Positions 11,280 to 23,182 of a stretch of DNA of 64,000 bases are shown here, in pieces. Source of the DNA: Siphonodentalium dalli (Eukaryota; Mollusca; Scaphopoda; Gadilida; Siphonodentaliidae). The notes beneath the pieces are model-generated. The model was not told the origin of the DNA and made no database searches. It saw only the letters and a list, made by a program, of their open reading frames with translations. The stretch spans positions 26,230,987 through 26,294,986 of the forward strand of contig CP136063.1 in the NCBI GenBank assembly GCA_032622095.1, in the 5' to 3' direction. The position numbers were made by a program, and so were the translations under genes. Numbering within the stretch: the first letter of the stretch is position 1; each line of letters opens with the position of its first letter.

Positions 11280-13500
11280 CGGTGCTGTCTTCCCTGTTAA
11301 AGATGAAGAAAAATTACAAATAGCGGAGTGTGTGTTTTTTATATTTGCGTTTGTGTATCAAGAACGCGAAGGGGAATACGGGTGAGCCCTTGGAGTAGAA
11401 TGTTTATTATTATTGAGGAGACATTGTCACAAACAGTGAAGTTTGTGTCATAACCAATCATGAAATGGTGTGATTCCTGATTTCCAGCAAATCATTGGCC
11501 TCTTGTGACCATTCTGGATAGTGGATAATAACGTACAAATCGTTAAAAGGTCTCCAATTGGGTCTTTGTGGCATTTTACTGCCGACAGTGATCTGGTCGT
11601 AAACTTAATATTAGTAAATTTGTCTTGTGTTTATGAGGTTTTAGACCCCATTGTGATATGAATGTTGTAAATAATTGTTGGTATATCGTTTGAGGATTCT
11701 TTTCAGATGGATGTCTCGAAGGTTATTGTGGATCTCTAGTCTTTGAGGCAAATACTTGGTGTAGCTTAACAAATCATTCATCTTCTATACCTATATACTC
11801 AACCACTGAACAGTGACGGAAAACAGGCTCCGCAACTCCGGAAGGAACTTTCTCCAGCCATGTTATGCGTCGTTTGTATTTTTTGTCACGTTCCAGTGTA
11901 GCATAGAATTTGCGAACAACAAGGACATCACTTGTTCATCAAGGGTTCGACTGTTGATCTAATTGTTTTCAGCCTTACAACTCCTATAGAACACTCCCTT
12001 CTTTTCGTAGATATCGCTGAAGCCTTTCAGTGTTTAGTAGGAATGTTTCTTAGTCAAATTGGTTGACATCCAGGTCCCACAATCATCATCAAACCGGGAT
12101 TGTTTCCCATTGGCCTGCTTCTGTGCGTTCATCGAATTGTCAACAACAACAAACACGTTATTCTTCGGTCCGTTGGAGATGCATGTTACTCATTACAAAT
12201 GGTGGAGTGTTTGTTTTTTATATTATCAAGTTTGTATCAAAGACGCTAATGGAAATACGGGTCCTTCATTGGAAGAATTTGTTCGCTGGCCCCTCTAACC
12301 CTCCACTCCAGCCGTGTCCTTCGTGAAGTGCTAAACACCTGAATGCGCATGAATTATCTGTATCGCTCATCGGTATTGGAATTATTCAGTAGTGTGTTAT
12401 GTGCCTGTTAGTAAGGAATTGTGGGCCTGTGCTCCTACTGGCTGTTCGGATATGTGATCTGGGATTCTAATTAAGAAATGCAATGAAGTGTATAATTATG
12501 TACCGGTATATTTAGGGTCCAAAAGAAAAAGCTGATGCCCCTAATGAAGCCACTTTTTTGGGTGACACTGTGGCCAGACAACCTTTATGTACATATTTCT
12601 TGATATTGGACAAAATTTCCTGAGCTCATTTTACAACTAACATTCTCCAGCCATTGATGGCCACAGAAAGAATGTGGAAACAGTCGAGTGTGTGATTGCA
12701 ACATAGTCATCTCTGCGGGCTGGTGAATCCTTAAATAGTTAATACAGTGCTTTCAGCAGGTTCGCCACTTCGAATTCGGATATCTTGGTGCCATTCTTAA
12801 AAGCATTGTGGATTGTATGCAGTCCACATGAGCCAATGTTTATCTGTCAATACCTATCGAAAATTGTTTGGCTATTGTGCTATCAGGGAACATTCTTTGA
12901 AAGAGTTTGCCTGTGACTTTGATACTATCTCTTTTCATCATTTTATCGATAAAACTAGATCAAATTAGTTGATTGTCCCTGTCCATTATCAGTGTTTACC
13001 AAAACAATAAAGCAATGTCGCAAAATAAGCATGTTAAACTTGTCGAGTCTGAATCAACTGAAGTTGCGGCTTTAAGACGTATGTCATGCAGTCCCGATTT
13101 CTATCAAATGCCAAGATTGAAACATGTCACTTCCATTTTAATGTCTCAAAATGACTTTCTTCTGGATACATGTTGCTGTAGTTTGTGAAAAATTACTTTC
13201 TTTTTTGTTATCCATTGTCGATCTTGACATTAAACTTTCAGAGCAAAGTCACTAAGTTTAAACCACTAATTAATAAGTATTTGCATTGTGTGCATTAATA
13301 CATTAACATAGATACACACTGGGTCATTGTCAATATCCGATCAGCTTTGAATGGGTGGGTTCCTCCACTTGAATGAAATATTGTTGGCTCCTGAAGCCAA
13401 AAAACTTAGGGGTGCTTAATCAGATTGAGTACTCAATATAAATCAAATTTCCATAATATAATTTTCACATGTTTGTAGTGTTGAGAATATTGTCTATGTG
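11280..13500. other. No gene recognised; holds duplicated segments
   Basis: It contains the second and third diverged copies of the 9940-type segment and, at about 13285-13330, a single unit of the 41-bp repeat that forms an array at 15362. Downstream exons of YqaJ/SWIM copy A would be expected here on the minus strand, but none was recognised. Confidence 0.35.
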
Positions 13501-13585
13501 GATACACAAATCACAAGATTCATATACCGGTACCCACATTTATTAATACCGTACAACTAGTATGTATAAAGTGCATAAAACTCAC

Positions 13586-13819
13586 TTTGTATTCGGATCC
13601 ATCTGACATGTGATTGGTTTTCTCTTTCGAGAATCGATTGGTTTTGCAATCACAAGATGATTGACGGGCACTGGTGATACTTTCAACCCTCGTGGGATGT
13701 TCCCTTGTTGTGGTATGCTGGTACAGCTTTGTTGATCTGGTGCTATAGTCAAGTTGTGCAGTTTGAGGCCTTGGAGTGTCTTGATGAGTCCAACGACATG
13801 GGAGCATTTGCCACTCATT
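13586..13819 (-). CDS. YqaJ-family protein, SWIM exon 2 (copy A)
   Basis: This is a splice-bounded exon on the minus strand. The acceptor is CTTTCTTTTTCAG|AATGAG at 13819 and the donor is ACAAA|GTGAGT at 13586. The peptide starts MSGKCSHVVGLI, the CxH half of a SWIM finger. It then has a QSCTS-IPRG segment typical of what follows this finger in YqaJ/SWIM proteins. With the first exon's last two bases (GG) the junction codon becomes GGA and the frame stays open, linking it to the exon ending at 15005. The downstream nuclease exon was not found in the window, so the gene is partial or decayed. Confidence 0.6.
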
Positions 13820-14184
13820 CTGAAAAAGAAAGTGCAATAAAGTATAATACATGCATCAATATTATTGGGCATTGGGCAAGTGAAAACAAATTGCCGTAGT
13901 TAAAATTGAAATGGGTTTTGAAAACAGAGGCCCTTTTTCGCATAAATTCCTTGGGACTTTGACAATTTTCACTTACCTACAGCTAGAGTTCGCATACAGT
14001 TATGTCCCTTTATGTCGACAAGACACATCATTCACAGAGAACCGTGTTAAGCGCCCATGAGATAATTGGCCTTTTAATCGATGCACGGATCCAACGTGCG
14101 CTGTCAGTTCACTGTGATTACAGGCATGTCGCGCTCAATTAAACATTGTCTGTCTTGTGTGTGGTCCTCTACCCACCTTAAAGG

Positions 14185-14510
14185 TTGCAATGAAAACGCG
14201 TGGATTGCAGAGCAATAATTAATTAGTACTGCACTGTCACGGAAATCAATGAAACGCGTGGATTGCAGAGCAATAATTAGTTAGCACTGCACAATGCACT
14301 GTCACGGAAATCAATGAAACGCGTGGATAGCAGAGCAATAATTAGTTAGCACTGCACAATGCACTGTCACAGAAATCAATGAAACGCGTGGATAGCAGAG
14401 CAATAATTAGTTAGCACTGCACAATGCACTGTCACGGAAATCAATGAAACGCGTTGATAGCAGAGCAATAATTAGTTAGCACTGCACAATGCACTGTCAC
14501 GGAAATCAAT
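14185..14510. repeat. 65-bp tandem repeat, about five copies
   Basis: GAAACGCGTGGAT recurs at 14251, 14316, 14381 and 14446 (65-bp steps), with an earlier partial unit at 14190. The array lies in the putative intron between the two SWIM exons of copy A. Confidence 0.9.
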
Positions 14511-14690
14511 ACCGAGAAACAAACCATGTCGATTAATGAACTATAACCTATTCGTGGGATGCTATGTGTACCGAGGAACAAACCATGTCGATTAATGAAC
14601 TATAACCTATTCGTGGGATGCTGTGTGCACAGAGGATCAAACCATGTCGATTAATGAACTATAACCTATTCGTGGGATGCTATGTTATGT
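14511..14690. repeat. 59-bp tandem repeat, three copies
   Basis: CAAACCATGTCGATTAATGA recurs three times at 59-60 bp spacing, abutting the 65-bp array without a gap. Confidence 0.88.
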
Positions 14691-15004
14691 GTCCTAAATC
14701 CAAAAAACGCAATATCACCAAAAAATAACAAAATTCCTATGTTTTTAATACACAGCTTGGCAGAACAAAATAAACATTCTATTGTTTGGAAAACCCATTC
14801 AATATATTGCATAATAATATATCATTACAATATCATGTATATATATGACTTTTGACAAGTTTTGTTTATGCCTGTAGACTTGTAAGTTGTATTGTTTTTG
14901 ACATTTGATAAACAAAACAAAAATGAAGTTCCATGATCCTTTAAAAAAATAGTAGGCATGTACTAAAAATCATGTTACAGAATGATAAACTTGATATTAC
15001 TTAC

Positions 15005-15168
15005 CCTGCTTGGTACGAACAGTGGGCTTCGACAATCTTCTTTGTCGAAGAGTTGATATCGACACTCAGGTTGTGTGCCGGTTTTGACTTGCACATCGAG
15101 TGCCAGCATTTCGCCTTAACTACTGTCGAATCGGTTCCGTCGCACACACGTACATCATGGATAAATAG
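15005..15168 (-). CDS. YqaJ-family protein, SWIM exon 1 (copy A)
   Basis: The open segment ends with EAHCSYQAG directly on a consensus donor, GG|GTAAGT, at 15005. The residues before it (VRVCDGTDSTVVKAKC, LSVDINSS) fit the strand-rich region that precedes a SWIM finger in YqaJ-associated proteins. The second finger position is CSY rather than CSC, so one zinc ligand appears lost. The phase matches the exon at 13586-13819, about 1.2 kb downstream on the same strand. An in-frame stop at about 15169 limits the segment upstream and no acceptor was identified, so the true 5' border is unknown. Confidence 0.5.
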
Positions 15169-15361
15169 TCACTTTGTCCGAAATATGATATGCTAATATC
15201 ATCTGGAATAGCGCCCAAGGCCGTCGTAAACTGAAGGTCACGTTGCGTCATCGCGAAATCTATCGGATCGCACATTGCGGGTTGTTTATATCATAGCGCG
15301 GGGCGTGGCTTATTGCCAGTGGGCGGGGCTTCGCTGTGGGTGTGGCCTCTGTGGAAAGCTC

Positions 15362-15600
15362 CATTGTGTGCATTAATACATTAACATAGATACACACTGG
15401 GTCATGGTGTGCATTAATACGTTAACATAGATACACACTGGGTCATTGTGTGCATTAATACGTTAACATAGATACACACTGGGTCATTGTGTGCATTTAT
15501 ACATTAACATAGATACACACTGGTTCATTGTGTGCATTAATACATTAACATACATACACACTGGGTCATTGTGTGTATTAATACATTAACAATAATTCAA
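15362..15600. repeat. 41-bp tandem repeat, about six copies
   Basis: The unit is TGTGTGCATTAATACATTAA, CATAGATACACACTGGGTCAT. A single identical-type unit sits about 2 kb upstream at 13285-13330. Confidence 0.92.
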
Positions 15601-16110
15601 GTAATTTGTATCCTTGTGAACTTTGTGAAGAACTTTCAGCAATTTCACAGTACTGTCAGTTTCCACTGAATACACTAAAGGCAAGTTTAAAAGTGTGTTA
15701 TTTTATAATGATTATATATTCATCAAATTATTTGTAATATCAGTCAGCTTTTAGGATCACTGCCTGAATCAATAGTCGTCATCCGGAACTAAAAATAGAT
15801 AGGAATTACCTAGCGGCTTCGGAACTGAATATATGGCATACTTATTAGAAGTATTTCTCGACAGTCGACACCATGCAGTTACTCTCATGTTACCTTGTAT
15901 TTGGTAGTAAAATTCATGGTTTGTTTTCAGTTTTAAAACACCACCATCACCTTAGTCACAAGCTTATCTTTAACGTCACATTGGGGTGGAACATTCTGTT
16001 TTTGTAGCTACACTTTATTTCTACAAGAAATTTACCACACTTTGAATTCGACAATCCCATCAGAAGAACATCCTAAACATGAGTTATGATCATCGTTCAT
16101 GACCATCAAA
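15601..16110. other. No recognised feature
   Basis: AT-rich sequence without convincing ORFs or terminal repeats. Confidence 0.3.
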
Positions 16111-16120
16111 CCAGGCAAAG

Positions 16121-16399
16121 TTAGCTTACACTGTCTATGTTTAAACCGGTGTGACTTAATGAATGTCTGGCGAGCTTTTTTCTCAAACTTTCGTCCAAAT
16201 ATAATAAAATTCTCCTCAATGATGACTTCATTGTTATAAATTTCAAGTCTGCTGCAGCTGTCAATGCCATTTTCCTTTCGTGCTCTTCCAAATTAGCACA
16301 ATCAAGTAATCTAAATGACAGAATTGTTACTGCATCTGGTAGTAACATTTTGTGTTTCGCACACTGGTTGTAATTTTGCTCGAATTCAATGATAGTCAT
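16121..16399 (-). pseudogene. Copia-type Gag fragment
   Basis: The ORF contains EFEQNYNQCAKHKMLLPDAV, then RLLDCANLEEHERKMALT and LKFITMKSSLRRI. The minus-strand Gag at 55960-56450 has the same pattern (YEMTLPDAVLAFKLLDSANL, MKSALKRIFG), identifying a related GalEA-like Copia Gag. A small frame disturbance is likely after LPDAV. No flanking pol or LTR was found, so this is a solo gag remnant. Poly-G tracts lie just upstream on the minus strand. Confidence 0.55.
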
Positions 16400-16458
16400 T
16401 CATTGTCATTACTTCCTCCCTTTTAAAACTGTCAAATGAAGTGTATATATGCCATATG

Positions 16459-16543
16459 GGGGGGGGGGGGGGGGCGAAAATTTTGTTATTTGACACTGAA
16501 AAGACGCTGTTTCCTTGCACCTGAGTGGGGGGGGGGGGGGGGG
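16459..16543. repeat. Two poly-G tracts
   Basis: Homopolymeric G runs of about 16-18 bases occur at about 16459 and 16527, 50 bp apart, the second running into GT repeats. They give a proline-rich minus-strand ORF that is not a gene. Confidence 0.85.
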
Positions 16544-16599
16544 TGTGTGAGTGTGTATGTTTGTGTTTATCCTCCATGCATGTAATATGGCTCAAATGA

Positions 16600-17415
16600 A
16601 TGGTGTTATCACTATGAATTCCAGATATAAAGACTGATTTGGGACAGGTTCCGTATTATTGTCAAATAAATGACTTTGGGATTTTGTTAAGTATACATGG
16701 CAATATACGCATAATAATCAACACACGTAGAGAATCACATGTATTTTTCAGGAACTTCACTTACCGGTACATCGAACTCAAAACATATGATAATACAGCA
16801 ATAAGATAAATGATCAACATTGAGTAGTTTCATCCACGAAAATCCCGTGCATAGAAATATCCCCGACTCAGCACGGGATCTTCGAGCGTGAGTAGTTTCA
16901 TCCATGGAATCCCTTGCACAAGAATATATCCGCACTCAACAGTCCGGCAGTCTTTGATGTTACCGCGACATGTATTACGCTGTATCTAATGTCGCTATTT
17001 GACACCTCTTTCTTATTGTTTTTTCGGGGGATCGACTGTGTCGATTTCATTTTGTCAATATTAATGAAAATAAGTGTAGATATAATGATATATAGCCTGT
17101 CGACACAGACAAGACTGAAAAAGTTTTTATTAACGTCATTTATTTGTGTATGAGTGAGATTTCATGCAACGACCGACGGGGGGGGATGGGTCCGTGGGAC
17201 GGCCCCGCAGCCGGCCTGGCGGAAATCCTGACTTAATGGAGGTGGTTGTTTGTAGGAATTCATATCTGCTACCATGAAAAGTTGACTTGCTCTCTCTCAG
17301 TTCTATACACAAGTGCCTTCTTACAGTCAACAATAACCTTTCACACCTTACAGTTCACTCACATATGACAAACTCAATTAATATCACTCAGATCCATACA
17401 GCTGACACACCAATC
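16600..17415. other. No gene recognised
   Basis: A short GC-rich patch at about 17170-17230 stands out against the AT-rich background. No coding match was recognised. Confidence 0.3.
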
Positions 17416-17419
17416 AATA

Positions 17420-18070
17420 CTAATTTACAATCTCTCTCTCAGTAACAATACTTTGATTCGCATTATCAGTAGACGGACTCATCAAGTCTGCACGAAAGTA
17501 GTGAGTGTGCAGTTCTTGTATAATCAGTGAATGAACCGTCTTAAATTTGGAGGCGGTAAGCAATCCTTTCCTCATTCGAGCTCTGGCCTTGTGTACATTC
17601 GTTAATTTGATTAACTTTCTCATCAGAATATCTCAAATATCCGAGAAATTGTTTCGAACATATACATGTACAGTCATCTGACAAACACACATGATTTTGA
17701 TTGAAGGAATGCACTTTTTGTTGTGGAGTCAATTGTTTTGTTAATATTTAGTTAAGTCACTTCTGAGATGGGTTGCATCTAAAAATGCAGGCACTTGGAT
17801 ATAGCTTTTTTACTCCCTCCAGAAAATGACGTCGGTCTGGCCTCTCTGTTGACATATGAAGTGGTGTATATACAGGTATGACAACATTGTCAGAGTCCAT
17901 TGATGTCTGCAAATCTGTTATAGCGACCGGCTTTGATAGCTTATTGGCCTCACTTGACCTCCTGACCCAAGTTGCATGCTCCTGAAGTGCAGCTTGATTT
18001 GTCATGATCCTGGGTGAAATCCAGAACTTCAAATAAGGTGGCTATGGCATGTCGACAGCATCCATCAATC
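17420..18070 (-). pseudogene. YqaJ/SWIM protein remnant, SWIM half-finger to YqaJ N-terminus (copy B)
   Basis: The acceptor TTTCTTACAG|GATTGATGG at 18070 opens an exon reading IDGCCRHAIATLFE, then SSCTSG. This is the CxH half of a SWIM finger followed by the usual CTSG motif. A frameshift then moves to ATWVRRSSEANKLSKP and on to LYPSACIF, a conserved spacer. After a stop, further shifted frames show QINECTQGQSS and KGLLTASKFKTVHS, matching the ET-Q...RLTASKF start of a YqaJ (lambda-exonuclease-like) nuclease. The catalytic core itself is absent here. It is plainly a pseudogene with at least two frameshifts. Confidence 0.65.
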
Positions 18071-18157
18071 CTGTAAGAAATTATGTGTCCAGATTAGAAT
18101 ACAAGTACAGCCTTGAATTTGTTGCAGTCAATTTGATATATGATACATGATTTAAAT

Positions 18158-18600
18158 GTGACCCACCATATCAAATCCAGTCGGAAGTGATTGTGATGGT
18201 TATAGTTATGCCCTGTGCCAATGCATTCTCTTATATATGCGAGTTGACCATAGGTCGCCTCGCATATATAAGAGAATGCATTGGCCTAACAATTTTTTAC
18301 AATTTTAATAATTTTATAATTTCACCCATACAGAGCCCCAGACAAACATGAGCTGACCACACTCTTCTAGGTGCTTCTATATATGTGTGGGGCTCCCTGC
18401 AGGGTAATGAATGTTTTTTTATTTTATGTCCTAAAAATTGTAAGAAACATTTATTTAAAAAACATGATAAAAAATTGTTAGGCCATTGCATTCTCTTATA
18501 TATGCGAGGCGACCTATGGTCGACTCGCATATATAAGAGAATGCATTGGCACAGGGTAAAAAAATCCAGACTTACGACTGGATTTGATATGGCGGGTCAC
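18158..18600. mobile_element. MITE with GTGACCC termini and two hairpin modules
   Basis: The TIRs are GTGACCCACCATATCAAATC and its inverse ending GATATGGCGGGTCAC, with AAAT on both sides (18154-18157, 18601-18604), a probable 4-bp target duplication. Inside are two opposed copies of the roughly 70-bp palindrome CCAATGCATTCTCTTATATA...GAGAATGCATTGG. The superfamily is not known to me. It is inserted between the first and second exon of copy B. Confidence 0.75.
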
Positions 18601-18857
18601 AAATATATTTAATATCTTCCATATCAAAATTTAATCTGACCAGGGATACCAAGTATTAATGTGGATTACATGACATGTCATATGTGAAAAATATACAGGA
18701 CTAGAAACTATAGAAACATATATACAGAATCAACTTGGAGGTATAATATATGTACATATATATATATATATAAATAAAATTAATAAAAATAAATATACAT
18801 AAGGTATGTCTTTTGAAGGCTAATAACACATAGTGCAAACTATATATATTATGTATA

Positions 18858-19241
18858 TACCCTGCTGGACAAAACAAGTGTCCATTGGCACCGCGGTGTA
18901 TTTGCCGTTCGGCCGCGGTGTCAGAGTTTGTAACTGCAGTTGAGCAGCGCGGCTGAACGGCAAGTACACTCAGACACTGCGGCCAAATAGCAAGTTCACT
19001 GCAGCCGAAAGGCAACTACCCTCGGCAGTCGAATGGCATGTACACCGTGGTTAGATTTCTGGTTTGTATTGTCTTTTTTTGATGAAAAGTACACCGTGGC
19101 AACTACACCATGCTGAATGGCAATTATACCGCGGCCCAACCGTAGTTAGCCGGTGGAGCCGCGGTGTAGTTGCATTTCAGCCGCGGTGGCAACGCTAACC
19201 GCACCGCAGTTAAGTGGACACTTGTTTTGTCCAGCAGGGTA
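18858..19241. mobile_element. TA-flanked MITE with CCCTGCTGGACAAAAC termini
   Basis: The left end CCCTGCTGGACAAAACAAGT is matched by its exact inverse ending at 19239, with TA on both sides, consistent with a Tc1/mariner-type MITE. The interior is unusually GC-rich and carries degenerate repeats around CGGCAAGTACACCGCGG and GCGGCCGAA in both orientations. There is no ORF of note. Confidence 0.8.
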
Positions 19242-19296
19242 CCTATATTATGGCAAACACTCAGGATACATACAACTAGAGATAAATATTACTCAC

Positions 19297-19578
19297 CCTC
19301 CTTTGCAAGTACAATCTATAGACCAGACTTTATTGTCCCTTTGTCTGGGTCATTTATCAACATTAGCCACACCGAATAATATCCCAAGTTTTGAAACAGG
19401 GTCCTTTTCGTTGGTCCGGGGTTTGACGCGCGCGGCTCTTCAATGCAACATAAGCTGTATTATCTGTGTAAACGACACTTTCAACGTTCAAAACATGGTC
19501 ATCTTTAAATAGCGTGTAGCCCTCCATCTTTTGGTAGTCATGTTGGGAGGCATGATTGAAGTTTTTAAACTTCGTCAT
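19297..19578 (-). pseudogene. YqaJ/SWIM protein remnant, SWIM exon 1 (copy B)
   Basis: The region reads GYTLFKDDHVLNVESVVY and then SRARQTPDQRK, the usual lead-in to a SWIM finger. After a frameshift it continues YSVWLMLINDPDKGTIKS, and after another it ends SIDCTCKGG on a consensus donor, GG|GTGAGT, at 19297. Joined in phase with the acceptor at 18070 this gives the family motif CTCKGG-IDGCCRH, so the intron is real even though the frames are broken. The intron now contains two MITEs. Confidence 0.65.
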
Positions 19579-19589
19579 AAAATTGTAAA

Positions 19590-20550
19590 TGTCAAGATAT
19601 CAAGTGGTGGTATAACAGAAAGATTTGGCAATCATGCAAGTTGTTGTGGTGACGTTAAATGCACGTGTTCGTCGATTTCATTTAAAAAATTAGCTACTCA
19701 CCTGACATAATTCATACAGAATTAGATTTATCTTGGCCTCCGCAACTCGCCACTCAAAAAACGGAAACCTGAAACGCGTACCGTCTCCCAGTTGTTCCGA
19801 GCATGCGTATTGCGCATACCTGTATACTCAGTTTGATTTCTTGGCGCTTGTCGGAACTTCGCAAGGAGACCGGCGGAATGTCATATTGTCGGTCTAGGTC
19901 AAAGTATTCAGACCAAGTGACCTTGTAGATCCTTGCTTGTGTGTGAACAACCCTCTACAAAACAGTTATGTGGCATGATTAATTACGATAAAACACAAAA
20001 TATTATTATCTGGCAATTGTTTACATAATCACTCCCCATGTCACGGCTGCTGCAGACTGGGATGTGTGACGTCACCTGTATAGTTATATTCTAGATAGTG
20101 GCCCTGAAGGTCATTCTTAGAAATGGAAAATTGTTAAAATAATATCATAAATAAAAATCAATACAACCATATTCTATGAGTCAAATAGAAAACATTAAAG
20201 CCACATAATCAATAACTTATCTAAATATTGTTGTGATAAAACATGGATTAAACTCCGCGCACAGTTGATTCAAAATGTCTGCCATAGATAACAGTGACGT
20301 CTGCTCAGTCACATGACGTCTCACAGGTGTCACATTTGGCTGTTTCAATCCATTTCACTATATACTCACGTGATCTCTATACATGCATTTGATTTAAAAA
20401 TATATGTGTGTTTGTTCACCAATTTTACAATGGAAAAATGTAATTACATGCTGATGGGTATCCAGTCACATGATCGCAAACTATGTATAGAGTGTCTGCT
20501 AGTAACAACCAGGCTGTGTTATCTCCCCTCTGAGATTCAGATGTATAGAG
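19590..20550. other. No recognised feature
   Basis: No coding or terminal-repeat structure was recognised; only a short direct repeat (TATAGAGTGTCTGCTAGTAA) at about 20486 and 20543 leads into the next array. Confidence 0.3.
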
Positions 20551-20554
20551 TGTC

Positions 20555-20805
20555 TGCTAGTAACAACCAGGCTGGGTTACGTCCCTTGATCTGCCTGTGG
20601 ACGACACATATAACTGAATCTCTCATCAGTAAAATAAAGCTGAATTAACTATCCAGACTGGGTTACATCCCTTGATCGCCTGTGGACATCACACATAAAC
20701 TGAGTTTCTTATCCGTAAAATAAAGCTGGATTAACAACCAGGCTGGGTTACATCCCTTGATCTGCCTGTGGACGACACATATAACTGAGTCTCTCATGGT
20801 TAAAA
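20555..20805. repeat. About 107-bp tandem repeat, two to three copies
   Basis: GGCTGGGTTACGTCCCTTGA recurs, diverged, at about 20660 and 20742, each followed by CTGTGGACGACACATATAAC and AACTGAATCTC-type sequence. Confidence 0.75.
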
Positions 20806-21316
20806 GATACGTATAATTCAATCCCATAACTGGATCCCATATTAGCCTAGGTTTCTGAAATTGTTTTTTGTTTGTTTTGTGATACCCATAAAATATGAGC
20901 AGGGGGGGAATGCTCTTGTAGAGTAGAGGCACCCCGGTCTCGAATTTCGGTAGTGGAAACTTCACTAATGATGTCCAGAACAGACTACCTTGCAACAGTT
21001 TACAGATGTCAAGATAAAGGTAACAAAAGTGATAGAATATAACAACCTGAATACCTTGGATTAAGCGTGTTAGAATTTGATGGGATATTATTTGTTCTTT
21101 TCATGGTGGGGAGGGAGGGGCTGAGGAGGTAATTCATATTCCATTGGACTGGGAATTGATGCCCTGTGGTTTAGCTGAAATTTAGTAAATCAATATGTAA
21201 ATATTTATCCGGCATTTGCTATTTGTGTATTGTCATTCATATCGTGACTTTTTGCGTTCCACAATCTTTCGTTGAAGTTGGCGATTTTTGTGCTCTCCTC
21301 TTAGATAATCTTCTAG

Positions 21317-21368
21317 TGTCATCAGGCCTCACTAGGGTCATCAGGCCTCACTAGGGTCATCAGGCCTT
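21317..21368. repeat. 20-bp direct repeat, three copies
   Basis: GTCATCAGGCCTCACTAGG is repeated twice, followed by a third copy with a mismatch (CAGGCCTTATTGG). Confidence 0.85.
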
Positions 21369-21639
21369 ATTGGAATTGTCCGTAAAAGACGTTGTTTGTC
21401 CATCATTTTAGCATCAACAGCTTTCTCAACAATATTTGGAATGCAGCTGTAATCTTTTTTCTCTTTCACTCTATACACTGTCCACTCTTCGACTTCTTGT
21501 TGTATGATCATGGTACCTGTAAACACGAATTGTTTAAAATACCATGTACTGTTGATACCAAAGCAATTGCCGTAATGTGGGTAAGGGTAGGAGAGTTTTA
21601 AAAAAACAATTTAGTTACAATTTGAGACTGAAATAGCTG

Positions 21640-22265
21640 TTCTGGAATCATGTCAACCAGATAAAGAACATAACACAACATCAACTACCAGTAGCGAAGA
21701 TATTTTAGGTACGGTAACATCCCTCATCATCCCAACCACTGGGAACCGACCGAGAGAGTGTGTGTTTTGCTCAGGAAAACATTTTCCATCGGACTGCACT
21801 TCATTGAAAGACATGGATTCCAGACTTAATTACATACGAAATCACGATTTGTGTTTCAATTGCTTGGGTAGACATAGGGTTAATGTTTGCAGGTCGCTGA
21901 AACGGTGTTTAGTCTGTAAAGCGAAGCACCATACAAGTATCCATCGGACCAGTAAACCGGAAACAGTTACTACCGAAGTGAGAATGTCTGCACCAAATCC
22001 AGACACAACTGTTGCCACAGCAGCAGCATCATCACCCGCCAATGTGTATCTAAAAACGGCGGTGGCAGACGTTTACGATAGGGAATGCTACAATCATGCA
22101 GTGGCACACTTACTATTCGACGATGGGTCGCAGAGATCTTTATTTCGGCTAAATTTGCCAATGAACTTTGACTACACCCTGAGAAAAAGGAGAATATCAC
22201 AATATCAAGCTTTGGATCAGAGACACAAACTTGTTGCGAACTTGATGAAGTTACCATCCATATAG
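21640..22265 (+). pseudogene. BEL/Pao gag zinc-finger and protease region
   Basis: The ORF shows the Pao-type zinc-binding series CVFCSGKHFPSDCTSL, LCFNCLGRHRVNVC and CLVCKAKHHTSIH. The aspartic-protease motif LLFDDGSQRSLF follows (the family usually has LLDSGSQRSFI). The reading frame breaks at about 22260. Beyond it, LIGSDFYYSFVEDHH in another frame represents the rest of the protease and the start of pol. The N-terminal gag is missing or degenerate. Confidence 0.75.
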
Positions 22266-22379
22266 CGAGCGATACGTCCTTTGTCGCCATCAAAGCCTGA
22301 TTGTCCCTACAATAACAAAGGCACTCACTGTAGCTGTTAGACATCGTCGTGACTTACCTGAACTGTCTGGCCTTAAACT

Positions 22380-23178
22380 AGCACACCCACTCAATTATAG
22401 TTGTGAGGCGTTCGATGTTTCTGTACTTATAGGGAGTGACTTTTACTACTCGTTTGTTGAAGACCACCATATCAAGACAGGAAATGGACCAATAGCTGTC
22501 AAATCGAAGTTAGGTTATTTACTCTGTGGACCGTCACTTACAACCCAAGCAACTCTATCGACAACGTCATTGAACGTTCTCACGCAACCGGACAACTTGG
22601 ATTTGAAACGATGCTGGGAACTCGAAACAATAGATATCGGATCTGATGAGACGAATCCACAATCAAGTTTCATGGATGAGTATGGCGTATATACTGATAT
22701 CGAAAAAGCCTTCTGGAACATCCCACGAGACACTCTTCTGTTGAATAACATCAGCGCCGGGAAGGAATTTTCGCAACAAATCAATGATACGGATGATCTC
22801 ACTCCATCTCACTTCCTGAATGGTCGACTTGCAACATTACCTCACCCAGACGTATGCGATGACGAACTGACTGATCCAAATTTTAACATCAATTCCACCG
22901 AGTTAAAAAGACGTGGACGAAAACGCACAGCGTTATTACAGTCCTTCAAACACTGCTGGGCTCATGAGTATCGGATAAATCTAAGAGAGTTTCACCGTTT
23001 TACTGGCGACAATCGAGAATGCATTAATCATGGTTCAGTTTTACAGATAGATCAACAGGTCAAAACCAAGTTATCCCCATCCGTGCAAATCGCAGTTGAA
23101 AAGGAGCAACGACCAACGCGAGCCGCAGCCGAGCGCGCGAATGAACGAATACGCACGATATTTTTCAACGATGGTTAA
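22380..23178 (+). pseudogene. BEL/Pao pol remnant, reverse transcriptase deleted, integrase C-terminus kept
   Basis: After the protease tail (LIGSDFYYSF, GYLLCGP) the sequence reaches FMDEYGVYTDIEKAFW. This may join a scrap of reverse transcriptase (the YTDIEKAF type of strand) to the integrase tail DLTPSHFLNGRLATLPHPD, followed by the basic C-terminal region. Most of reverse transcriptase, RNase H and the integrase core is missing, about 1.5 kb or more compared with complete BEL elements. The ORF 22570-23178 ends at TAA just before a polypurine tract, so this is a deletion derivative. Confidence 0.7.
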
Positions 23179-23182
23179 ACAT

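Noticed and set aside
16386-16595. Proline-rich minus-strand ORF
   Set aside because: Comes from two poly-G tracts.
18297-18612. Recurring MRVDHRSPRIYKRMHW peptides in several places
   Set aside because: They are translations of the palindromic MITE module, which reads alike on both strands.
19153-19512. 119-codon plus-strand ORF
   Set aside because: Spans the MITE right end and lies antisense to SWIM exon 1 of copy B; no motif.
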